Made by a program: the position numbers and the translations under genes. Of a DNA stretch of 64,000 nucleotides, positions 9,025 to 18,760 are shown piece after piece. Numbering within the stretch: position 1 is the stretch's first letter; each line of letters begins with the position of its first letter. The notes beneath the pieces were generated by a model that ran no database searches, was not told the DNA's origin, and worked only from the letters and a program-made list of their open reading frames with translations. The stretch is from Vittaforma corneae ATCC 50505 (Eukaryota; Microsporidia; Nosematidae), in the NCBI RefSeq assembly GCF_000231115.1, contig NW_006889840.1, forward strand, positions 49,575-113,574, read 5' to 3'.

Positions 9025-10515
9025 CTATGTGCCAAAAACATCGACGGACTCGACGTAAGGGTTAGTTTCAAGCATCTCCTTCAATTCGGCCTCGCTCATA
9101 AGTCCATTTGCCATCAAGTAGTTAACTCCGCCTTTTAGCAGGTCAACAGAACTAATTTTAGACAAAGCCCAGCGGATATTGTCGACTTTTTCATTTTTGA
9201 CTGAAAGTATAAAAAATTGATTCATGGAGTTAGCATCGCTCAATGCTACACGCTTTAGGGAAAGAAGGGTGTTATCAATGTCATTCAGCTTGTAATAGCA
9301 GTAGCCTAAATTTTTGGCAATCTGCTCATTTGTCGGATTCTCACTTCTCAACTCCTTAAGTATCTTTATTGCTTCGCTGATTCTGTCTGCTTCAATCAAT
9401 CCGCAGGCATACGAAAACCTGACTTTTTCATCCTGTGGTGTCAATAAAAGCGCATTTTCAAATGCCTGAATTGCGGCATCGTACTCTTTTCTTTTGAAAT
9501 AAAATAAGCCTTTAAGATGGAGCGGTTTTGGACATCTAAACGCCTGAAAGGCCCGATCAAAATATGCAGGATCCTGGTACAAGTGGGCAAGCTTGATATA
9601 GAGATCACATAGCATAAGCCTGTCTTCCCGCTCATTTGAATTGCCAATCATCGTAATGAATTGACCAATCTCTCCGGCAGCTTCTTCTGACCTTCTTAAT
9701 CCTATCAAACAATCAATTTTCTCAATATAAAGTGGATACGGCTGAAGACAGTCATAGGCTTCCTTAAAATAGCGTCTGTTTTTATATGCAAGGCCTAGCT
9801 GTATTAGCACATCAAATTTGAATGTTATTGGATATGCAAACATTGCTTCATCGATCTGCACGCTTGTATTCTTGATCTTGTCTAATTCTTCGGTTGAATT
9901 GCTAATTTCCGCCAGCATTACAAGAAAAGCTCTAAGAAAATACGCATTTAGCTCATTCTCCGTCATCAAAACTCTATTCAAATATGCCTTTAGCTTAAAC
10001 TTTTTTAATGTTTCATTGTCTTCGTTTCTAAGAATGTCAACAATTTTGATATAGCAGTAAATTAACTCTACGCATTGTAGTGGCTGAACTGTAAAATCCT
10101 CGTACGTATATCCATCGGCTGCATATTCTAAGCGTGTTTGCGATATTGTATTCCTACATTCAAGAACAGAAGTATTAATTTCAGCACCTGTTCTTGTTTT
10201 GGCTTTTGCGCCTATAACTTCGCATGCAAAATTGGTGTCTAGAGCTTCCAATGCATCAGAAATGTTATTAAAAGACAGGAACATAAGGGCCCTTTCAAAC
10301 TTGGAAAGATGTTCGCATATTTCAAACGGCTCTGGCCGATTTAGACAGAGATTTCGAATATATAGAAATCTGCATTTATAAATTGGATCAGAAAAACAAT
10401 CTGGATCAGTTAATAAGAAAGAAGACTTGTAAACACCTTCTCTGAAGATTTTGGAATGATTTTCTGAACATGCTTCATTGATGTTTAGCTCTAAAAAGCT
10501 TGCGAATTGGTCCAT
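9025..10515 (-). CDS. TPR protein, TTC27/Emw1-like
   Basis: The 496-residue protein starts at ATG 10515 (MDQFASFLELN), preceded immediately by CCC; an ATG ten codons upstream lacks the motif. The N-terminal half is helical and includes VIGAKAKTRTGAEI, in the place of the basic GKRT-type motif of TTC27. The C-terminal half has tandem TPRs, for example LHLKGLFYFKRKEYDAAIQA and IAKNLGYCYYKLNDIDNTL. Usual family length is about 840-900 residues, so this is a reduced version. In yeast Emw1 is essential and linked to cell-wall maintenance; its molecular role is poorly known. Another TPR protein is the alternative. Confidence 0.55.
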   Translation of the reverse strand: MDQFASFLELNINEACSENHSKIFREGVYKSSFLLTDPDCFSDPIYKCRFLYIRNLCLNRPEPFEICEHLSKFERALMFLSFNNISDALEALDTNFACEVIGAKAKTRTGAEINTSVLECRNTISQTRLEYAADGYTYEDFTVQPLQCVELIYCYIKIVDILRNEDNETLKKFKLKAYLNRVLMTENELNAYFLRAFLVMLAEISNSTEELDKIKNTSVQIDEAMFAYPITFKFDVLIQLGLAYKNRRYFKEAYDCLQPYPLYIEKIDCLIGLRRSEEAAGEIGQFITMIGNSNEREDRLMLCDLYIKLAHLYQDPAYFDRAFQAFRCPKPLHLKGLFYFKRKEYDAAIQAFENALLLTPQDEKVRFSYACGLIEADRISEAIKILKELRSENPTNEQIAKNLGYCYYKLNDIDNTLLSLKRVALSDANSMNQFFILSVKNEKVDNIRWALSKISSVDLLKGGVNYLMANGLMSEAELKEMLETNPYVESVDVFGT

Positions 10516-10875
10516 GGGCAGAAAACGGAACGAATTGAAGGACAAGACTTGTAATGAGAAGGATGATGTTCAGCAGATTGCTAGCATCATGTCGGTGCTA
10601 AGCCCATAGCTTAGCAAACTAGAAATGGTACAAGCACGTCAATCAATGCTAAACTTGACCATCGGAGCAGACCAACTTTGGAGACATCCTTTAATGCTGC
10701 AGCATAATGCAGTTGGATATGCACGACACTACTGTATAGTAGCAAAATACACAAATTTTAACCAACTAATAAAACTTTAGCTTTACAGTAGTAAAACAAT
10801 TCAAGCATTGGCACTAGCTAACTTAAAATCCTTAATGACAAGAGGAGCTGTCTGTATTTATCCTATTTATTTGTA
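10516..10875. other. Intergenic, about 360 bases, nothing recognised
   Basis: Spacer between two minus-strand genes (TPR protein start and GAPDH stop). No ORF with a CCC motif, no tRNA-like fold. Confidence 0.5.
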
Positions 10876-11873
<998 letters not shown>

Positions 11874-12253
11874 GCAAAAGGGTGCTGCAAAAAAATTTAA
11901 ATCAAATTTAAAGACCAATAAAGCTGAAACTAATAAACCAATCAGATTGCAGAGCAGTGAATGGTTTGAGACTGCACATGGGCAGGCTATAGATTGCTAC
12001 TCTATGCCATGAGCCAGTCAGCTTCAAAGGGAAAGTTAAGGCAATCCCAACACCATTTCCTAAAAATTTTAAATAATCAAAGCTTATGAACGGCAGCAAT
12101 AATATATGCAAAATAGATCCTTATCTTCAAAGGCAATCACATACGCCCATTTAGATGCTCCACTAATTTCATGCACAGCTTATAAAAACCGTATGTGATC
12201 AATAAATAACAAATGTGCCCATCTTATTAGACTAGCATATATTATATTTTTAT
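11874..12253. other. Intergenic, about 380 bases, nothing recognised
   Basis: A+T-rich spacer between the GAPDH start and the Dhh1 stop. Short open frames on both strands have no CCC-linked start and no recognisable sequence. Confidence 0.5.
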
Positions 12254-13723
12254 TTAATTTCTGCAAAACTTTTTAAGCTCATTGCCAGTGCATGGAGCCA
12301 CCGGAGTACCGACAAACTGTGCATAGGAATGGATAAGCTGGAGCTGCGATTTGTGAATGATGCTTATGCAACACCCTTTCTTTCCGAATCGGCCTGCTCT
12401 GCCTATTCTATGCAAGTAGCTTTCCGACGACATCGGCAACTCAAAATTAATAACAACATTCACTCCTTGAACGTCTGTTCCTCTGGTTGTGATGTCAGAA
12501 CTTACAAGTATTTTGGTTTTATTTTTTGAAAAATTGTGAAAAATCTGATTTCTTTCATCCTGGCTTAGGTTTGAATGAATAAAGTAGCAACTGACCCCCA
12601 TCTCAGTTATTTTCTTTGCTAAAATTTGGCAATGGTTGATAGAATTGACGTAAATAATACACTGGTCGATATCAAGACATGCCAGTAGTGATTTGAGACA
12701 AGGCAACTTAGTCTCTGTATCAACAACACAGTAAAACTGGGCAATGTTAAACAATGCATACTCGTTATTTACCTTGATTAATTTAGGATTGCTCAAGTTG
12801 ACATTGATAAATGATTTTGCAGACTGTGGAAACGTTGCTGAAAATAAGCACATTTGCTTTTTCTTTGGCAGCAGCTGGAGAAGGCTGTATATGTCTTCAA
12901 AGAACAAGGAGTCGAGAAGCTTGTCGGCTTCATCAAAAACAACTAACAGATTATTGTCTATTTGGCAAAGTTTCTTAGACAAAATGGAGTATAATCTGCC
13001 GGGCGAGCCAATAAGCAGCTGGACTCCAGAAGATACTCTGATAATATCGTCTTTAATATTTGACCCACCTATGAGTGGCGCGCTTTTTATGTTCAAATCC
13101 TTACACAGCGATCTTGCGAATCTGGCTATTTGTAGCGCAAGCTCCCTGGTAGGTGCAACAATAATTGCTTGGAGATTATTGCTTTCAATATTAATCTTTT
13201 CTATAATGGGAATTAGAAATGACAGGGACTTGCCACTGCCATTCTTGGCTCTAACAAGCACATCATTTCCTGCCAGTATGTTCGGGATGCTTTGATACTG
13301 AACAGGTGATGGGAAATTATATCCCAGCGAGGTAAGAACCTTAATTGACTTTACCGATAAATTGAGATCACTCCACTTTACGTTTTTGTACTTTAGAAGC
13401 TCCTTTGAAATGACCTCCTCGGGGTTGGCTGATATTCTAAGACTTTGGATGCTGCTTTGAAGTGATGTCTCTCCCTCCTCATTGGATGACTCAAGTCCTG
13501 GATTCTGGTACTCCTTCTTTTTTGATTCATTACTTTTGAGATTTTCTTGATGCGAAAAAGTTTTTTGGATTTTTGCTGAATCCTTCCGTGAAGAGCTTGA
13601 GCCTGTGTATCCATCACCGGCTGCAATTGTGCTTTTTTTTATTTCCTCATTGCTTCTTGCCTGAAGATCCTTTTTGATTACTGTCTTGCTTGTGAGTTTT
13701 CTTGTCTTATTTTCAGCTTGCAT
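12254..13723 (-). CDS. DHH1: DEAD-box RNA helicase Dhh1/DDX6
   Basis: The 489-residue protein starts at 13723 (MQAENKTRKLTSK), directly after CCCC; the frame is open further upstream but without a supported start. A charged Ser/Lys-rich N-terminus of about 110 residues precedes the helicase core. Motifs in order: Q-motif region (FPSPVQYQSIP), I (ARAKNGSGKS, a DDX6-type variant with K before NGSGKS), Ia PTRELA, II FDEADKLL, III FSATF, then IHSNLSQDERN, TTRGTDVQGVNVVINF and HRIGRAGRFG. The AKNG signature and the overall spacing match Dhh1/DDX6/Me31B. It acts in mRNA decapping and translational repression with CCR4-NOT; Caf40 is also encoded in this window (58476). Confidence 0.88.
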   Translation of the reverse strand: MQAENKTRKLTSKTVIKKDLQARSNEEIKKSTIAAGDGYTGSSSSRKDSAKIQKTFSHQENLKSNESKKKEYQNPGLESSNEEGETSLQSSIQSLRISANPEEVISKELLKYKNVKWSDLNLSVKSIKVLTSLGYNFPSPVQYQSIPNILAGNDVLVRAKNGSGKSLSFLIPIIEKINIESNNLQAIIVAPTRELALQIARFARSLCKDLNIKSAPLIGGSNIKDDIIRVSSGVQLLIGSPGRLYSILSKKLCQIDNNLLVVFDEADKLLDSLFFEDIYSLLQLLPKKKQMCLFSATFPQSAKSFINVNLSNPKLIKVNNEYALFNIAQFYCVVDTETKLPCLKSLLACLDIDQCIIYVNSINHCQILAKKITEMGVSCYFIHSNLSQDERNQIFHNFSKNKTKILVSSDITTRGTDVQGVNVVINFELPMSSESYLHRIGRAGRFGKKGCCISIIHKSQLQLIHSYAQFVGTPVAPCTGNELKKFCRN

Positions 13724-14121
13724 GGGGAATTTTTGAATATTTTTTATAAATTCATAGCTGTTTTTGTTTTTGACAATATGTAAAACAATAACAAGCAACA
13801 TTGAAACACGACGTTTGGATATAAATGCAGATTTACAAGTTGATTTAGAAGTTTGTTTGGGGCGTTCAGCACCAAAATAGTCCATGGAATGCTTGGTGAG
13901 GCGATTGAGACAGATCAAATATGGCTTATCAAAACTGCACAGGGCTGCTGAGTAGAAATCAAAGCCAGAAGCGAAATCTGCACTGCCCAATTTTAATGCA
14001 TATATCTAAATACAGTTTTCAATATCAACTCTAATAAAAGGTTGTTTTTAAATTTAAAGCGTGTAACCGCATCAAATCTATGCCGATAAGGCTATTTCAT
14101 GATTTATTTGTTTTCTAACCC
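13724..14121. other. Divergent intergenic region between Dhh1 and Sec18
   Basis: About 400 bases. The minus-strand frame remains open up to 13990 but lacks domain content and a CCC-linked ATG, so it is not included in Dhh1. The Sec18 side has CCC immediately before its ATG. Confidence 0.5.
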
Positions 14122-16175
14122 ATGGCTAAAGTCCAAGAATTTACATCTCTGACAATTCATAAAACCACACTTGTGCAGTCAAAGGTGAATCTAGTATACA
14201 TCAACCCAAGAATACCCCACAACGATACGGATTTTATTCTTCTTGACACCACCTATCTCTATGCCTTCCAAGCAGATCCAGATATACCACCCCACAATAT
14301 TGCACTAAGCAAGATTCAGCGTGAGTTTGTAAATAAGACAGTAAGCACAGATAAAATAGACATTGACTTTATAGACAGAAAATACATCGATTCTATCAAT
14401 GTAATTAAGTTTAGTGTTGAGACTATAAACATGTGCAACATAGATATTGATGCTGGTGTTTTGAAAGATGCTATAAGGAGCAGCTACGAAGGCTTTCCAT
14501 TTAACACCTCCCAGAAGCTGTATTTAACCGCAGAGTCACACCCAGATATCATCTTTGTGCTTGGTGTTGTGGAGATAATCTGCGATACAAAACAACCATA
14601 TGGTATTCTTGTTGATTCTACGGACATATCAGTCTCATCGACCTCAACAAGAGTTAACATTACCAACAATATGTCTGGAAATCTTTTGCTGGATCCCAGC
14701 TTTAGTTTTGAACATTTGGGAATAGGCGGGTTGAAGAAGGAGTTTGAGCAGATGTTTAGGCGAGCGTTTGTCCAGAGACTATTTGGACCTTCAGTTATAA
14801 AGAAAATGGGAATCCCGCATGTCAAGGGAATAATGCTATATGGCCCTCCGGGAACTGGCAAGACGCTAATTGCCAGAAAGCTTGGATCCTTATTGAATGC
14901 GAGGCCACCGAAGATTGTCAATGGGCCTGAAATATTAAACAAGTATGTTGGACAGAGCGAAGAAAACATACGAAATCTATTCAAAGATGCAGAAGATGAA
15001 TGGGAAAAAATGAAAGAAGAGTCTCAGCTTCACATCATAATTTTTGATGAGATAGATGCTATTTGCAAGAGAAGAGGCTCTGGTGGGCCATCGGGGGTTG
15101 GGGACCAGGTTGTAAACCAGCTGCTAAGCAAGATTGATGGTGTTGAGTCACTCGATAATATTCTAGTGATAGGAATGACCAATCGATTGGATTTGATAGA
15201 CGATGCCCTACTGCGGCCAGGCAGATTTGAAATTCATCTTGAGATATCGTTACCCGATGAGCCGGCAAGGCTTGAGATCTTCCAGATTCACACAAAGCAA
15301 ATGAGTGGCAACAACTACCTAGACAAGAATGTGGACTTTCCACAGCTTTCCAAAATGTCTAAGAACTACACTGGGGCAGAGATAGCAGCAGTGGTTCGAG
15401 GAGCAAGCTCCTTTGCATTAGAAAGGAAGGTCAAGAGTGAAGAGGGCAACAGGCTTGTAGCTGATGAGAACATTTTAATAACGATGGAGGATATGCTTAA
15501 TGCACTTAACGAAATTAAGCCCGCTTTCGGATTCAATGAGGAGGAATTTGAGACATTTAACAGAGTTTTCTATGAAACAGATAATATTACTGCCGCTGTC
15601 AATATTGGAAAGGTGTACATTTCAGCACTTAGAAATACAAATTTATACAATACCAACTCCCTATTGTTCTATGGAGATAATGGGTCTGGAAAAACCACGT
15701 TGGCTGTAAGGGTGGCGCTTCAGAGCAGTTTCCGCTGATTCGAATAATCAGCCCAAGACAAATGGTAGGAATGAGCGAGAATGAGAAGGTGAATTGTATC
15801 AAGGAGAAGTTCATGGAGGCGTACAAGTCGGAGGAGGCCATTGTGATATTTGACGACATTGAGGGGCTTATTGAGTATGTTGGAATTGGCCCGAGATTTT
15901 CAAATTCGATTCTCCAAGCCATAAAAATATTCGCAAAGGCCGAGGACAAGAACAAACTGTTTGTTTTGGGCACCACCTCTATGCCCGATGTTCTCAAAGA
16001 ATGTGGAATTTATGACTGCTTTTCTCACTCTTTCCATATTTCAAATATTACTTTAGAAGACTATGAACAGCTGTGCAGACAAAACTCTGAGTTTAGAAAT
16101 ATTAGATTTGAAGAGGAAGTGCCCCTGAAAAAGATTATGGCAGAATTATCTCATCCTGATATGTCGATGAAATGA
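14122..16175 (+). CDS. SEC18: NSF/Sec18 AAA ATPase, one frameshift in D2
   Basis: Starts at 14122, directly after CCC. An N-domain of about 170 residues precedes two AAA modules. D1 has Walker A GPPGTGKT (about residues 241-248), Walker B IIIFDEIDAI and the pore-side RPGRFE region. D2 has Walker A GDNGSGKTT (about 519-527). The first frame stops at 15738 right after VALQSS. The next frame (PLIRIISPRQMVGMSE, IVIFDDIEGLIEYV) continues to 16175. Adding one T to the T run at 15729-15731 restores SSFPLIRIISP, the conserved D2 strand. The combined length is about 685 residues against about 750 in yeast. It disassembles SNARE complexes during vesicle fusion. An intron (GTAAGG...CAG, 23 bases) would delete conserved residues, so an indel is preferred. 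Confidence 0.9.
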
Positions 16176-16292
16176 GCCAGACGCATAGAATTTATTAAAA
16201 AATTTAATATTCTTTTGAGCTGTGCGCTGCCATATTTATCCTGTTCTTTATTTGAGCTTTTACCTAACAAAATAAAGACGTCTTCTTGTGTT

Positions 16293-16487
16293 CTATCTTG
16301 GTTCTTTGTCCAATGACATGATTTTTGAAACTCTTTCTTTGATTCCGGCTGCTGCTTCCTGTGTTATGAAAATTCTACAATCGTCTATTTCCTCAATTAC
16401 AAACTTCTCATTTTCACCAAGCTTCAGAATCACTTCTTTTATACTTGGCTCTGTTTCAATCAGACTTCCCTTGACCGCCTTTACCAT
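16293..16487 (-). CDS. TFB5: TFIIH subunit Tfb5/TTDA (GTF2H5)
   Basis: This 64-residue protein matches the whole family: it begins MVKAVKGSLIETEPSIKEVI, corresponding to the KG.LIECDPA/SIK start of Tfb5/GTF2H5, followed by FVIEEIDDCRIFI, in the place of the conserved (I/L)(Q/E)ELDDTH strand, and a C-terminal helix. Family length is 68-75 residues. A CCCCC run lies four bases upstream of the ATG. It stabilises the TFIIH core and stimulates XPB in nucleotide-excision repair. Its divergent neighbour encodes the Rad2/XPG nuclease of the same pathway, 130 bases away. Confidence 0.85.
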   Translation of the reverse strand: MVKAVKGSLIETEPSIKEVILKLGENEKFVIEEIDDCRIFITQEAAAGIKERVSKIMSLDKEPR

Positions 16488-16490
16488 AGC

Positions 16491-16495
16491 GGGGG
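16491..16495 (-). promoter_or_regulatory. CCC-type start-proximal motif of TFB5
   Basis: Five C residues on the coding strand, three bases before the TFB5 ATG; one of the clearest examples of the motif seen upstream of most genes here. Confidence 0.6.
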
Positions 16496-16616
16496 TAATG
16501 GAAAAACAGAATACATAAAATAGCGATTGGCTATTCCATCACATAGGGCAAAGGAACACTGTCATTCTAAGCCACCATTCCCGTGTATGTATAAATAGCA
16601 ACTATTATGTCCCTTA

Positions 16617-18458
16617 ATGGGCGTGAGAAATCTATGGAAAATCCTTGAGCCGTGTGCAAAGAAGGCTGAATTTAAAAACAAAACATTAGCAGTTGACACA
16701 AGCATATGGATGCATCATTACAAGTCCATTCCAGATAATATGGTCGTATTTTCTATTTCAAAGCGTATATTCAAGATTCTTTACAATAAAATACAGCCAG
16801 TATTTGTATTCGATGGTAAACCACCAGCAGCTAAAAAGGAAACAGTTGAAAAAAGAAAGCAAAATGAATTGAAATCGCTAATCAGAAAGATAGTTCTTAA
16901 CAAAAGATGTAGTAAATGTGGTGAGCTGCTGAAAGTTTGCAGGCATATCAATGATTTTGATGAACCAGAGCTAAAAAAATTGGACGAAGAAGCCATTAAT
17001 AAATTAAAACATCACAATTATAACTGGGGTGAGCTTTCAAGCGAGACAAATGACATTGTGGAAGATGGGAAATATGAGTCTGTGATAGACAATGGCCAGC
17101 AGTATGTTGACTCTTCGATTTCAAACTTTGACTACGAAAGTATACGGAATCTTTCAAAGCAACAGCAACTAGAAAAGCTGATTGATCTTAGATCAAAAAG
17201 AAAGCTGCCCATGGTTTTTGACAATTCGGATTTTTCTAGTTTTTGCGAATCACAGCTTGAAAATGTTAAAAAAAGAAACAAAATTACATCTCTGATCAGA
17301 AATCTTAACAAAGATGCAAGGAAAACCATTCAATCAGACTGGACTGGATATTCAGAGCTTAGGAAGGATGAAGTAAACATTTTCAAGGCATTTTACTATA
17401 AAGAGGAGGAAGAAGAGCAACACAATCATTCAAAAGAAAGATCAGAGAGCTCTGAAGTTGAGCGCTTGTTTGAAAAGCATCAAAGCGATGGATGGGATGA
17501 TGTGTTTGAGAAGTATGCCATCCATTCTTTAAAGAGCACCGAGTGTGATGTGAAAAGGCAGGCCAATTTCAATCTGGCGCTCCTAAATACTGTGAATGAT
17601 GCTAGTAGCACGGTTTTGTCAAACCACAGGATGGTTCATGAGCAAAATTGCATCAGAGATGAGATGGAAATTCGAAACCTTTCTAGTCTCGACGATGCAG
17701 GGATTGGCGTGAAGTTTTGTGGTCTCAAAGAATATATTAGAGAGGGCATTGTTGAAGACAATGTTTCCAAGGAAGATATTTGTGAGTCCTCAGTTGACGC
17801 AGCTGATTATTTTGATGATTCGAATGACGACTATGCACATCATAGTTTTGAAAGGGAATATGGTCCGTCTGCTAATAGCATAGAATGTGATTTGTCAATT
17901 TCAAACAATGATCTGCAAAGGGTCCAAAGACTGATTATTGAACTTCTTGACATACTTGAGCTTCCACACATCGAATGCATTGGCGAGACAGATGCGCAAT
18001 GCGGATATTTGTTTAGGAAAAGACTAATTGACGGTGTGGTGTCGGAAGACAATGATATGGTACTCCATGGAGTAACAGTTTACAAAAATTTCTTTAGAAA
18101 AGACAAAGACATCCTGTCTTTTTCATATCAAGATGTTATTGAACAGTTGGGTTTGGACCAGGATTCCTTGATCAAAATGAGCTATCTTCTGGGTTCTGAT
18201 TACTGTATTGGAGTAAAGAGAGTAGGCATAAAATCAGTATTTGACAGGCTGAAGGATGTTTCTGAGGCAGAAGTTTTATTTCTTAAAGCAATTTACACGG
18301 ATGAAAACGTAAAGAAAGTTGATAAGGTGGTTTTTGGATCGCTAAACATAGACAAGTTCAGGCACTACTTGCTGGCAAAGGGATTTGAGCAGCATAAAAT
18401 TGATGAATTACTATTGTATTGTAAAAAGATCATGGAAAACTGCAAGCCAGAATACTAG
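16617..18458 (+). CDS. RAD2: Rad2/XPG structure-specific endonuclease
   Basis: This 613-residue protein starts MGVRNLWKILEP at 16617, with CCC five bases upstream. The N-nuclease motifs are AVDTSIW (Asp27) and VFDGKPP (Asp66). After a long acidic spacer (about residues 120-430) come the I-domain motifs: GETDAQCGYL (usually GEAEAQCA), VSEDNDMVLHG (usually TDDSDIFLFG) and the helix-two-turn-helix YLLGSDYCIGVKRVGI. The spacer between N and I domains is typical for Rad2/XPG and not for Fen1 or Exo1. A CxxC...CxH cluster (residues 98-110) sits at the end of the N-domain and looks like a small zinc-binding insertion. It makes the 3' incision in nucleotide-excision repair and works with TFIIH. Confidence 0.85.
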   Translation: MGVRNLWKILEPCAKKAEFKNKTLAVDTSIWMHHYKSIPDNMVVFSISKRIFKILYNKIQPVFVFDGKPPAAKKETVEKRKQNELKSLIRKIVLNKRCSKCGELLKVCRHINDFDEPELKKLDEEAINKLKHHNYNWGELSSETNDIVEDGKYESVIDNGQQYVDSSISNFDYESIRNLSKQQQLEKLIDLRSKRKLPMVFDNSDFSSFCESQLENVKKRNKITSLIRNLNKDARKTIQSDWTGYSELRKDEVNIFKAFYYKEEEEEQHNHSKERSESSEVERLFEKHQSDGWDDVFEKYAIHSLKSTECDVKRQANFNLALLNTVNDASSTVLSNHRMVHEQNCIRDEMEIRNLSSLDDAGIGVKFCGLKEYIREGIVEDNVSKEDICESSVDAADYFDDSNDDYAHHSFEREYGPSANSIECDLSISNNDLQRVQRLIIELLDILELPHIECIGETDAQCGYLFRKRLIDGVVSEDNDMVLHGVTVYKNFFRKDKDILSFSYQDVIEQLGLDQDSLIKMSYLLGSDYCIGVKRVGIKSVFDRLKDVSEAEVLFLKAIYTDENVKKVDKVVFGSLNIDKFRHYLLAKGFEQHKIDELLLYCKKIMENCKPEY

Positions 18459-18760
18459 GAGGCATATCTAGTTGCCTGAAGTTTCTTTGCGGGGTTCTGT
18501 GTAATTTTGTCAGTGGATCTTTTAGATGCAAGTGAGTGCTGATTCAATCAGTCCTTCCGAGCAGAATAGCATTTGAATATTCGCTTGGTTCCTGATACAT
18601 ACTAGCTTAAATTTGTGGTCTAATTAGCTACGGTAAATCAGTAAATAGCATCAAAAATGGATTTGTTTCTTGTATCCTATAAAATAGTATCAAAGCTGTT
18701 GTAGTTCTCTAGTAACTGAAAGCTTAGACTGTTCCCAAAAATTTCCAATCCTTCAGCTGA
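18459..18760. other. Intergenic, about 300 bases, nothing recognised
   Basis: Spacer between two plus-strand genes. The first half is less A+T-rich than usual but I could not assign a structured RNA. Confidence 0.45.

Noticed and set aside
12744..13295. Plus-strand 183-codon ORF inside Dhh1
   Set aside because: Antisense of conserved helicase motifs.
15684..15738. A 23-base GTAAGG...CAG intron in Sec18
   Set aside because: Removing it would delete the conserved VALQSS segment before FPLIRI; adding one T keeps it, so an indel is better.
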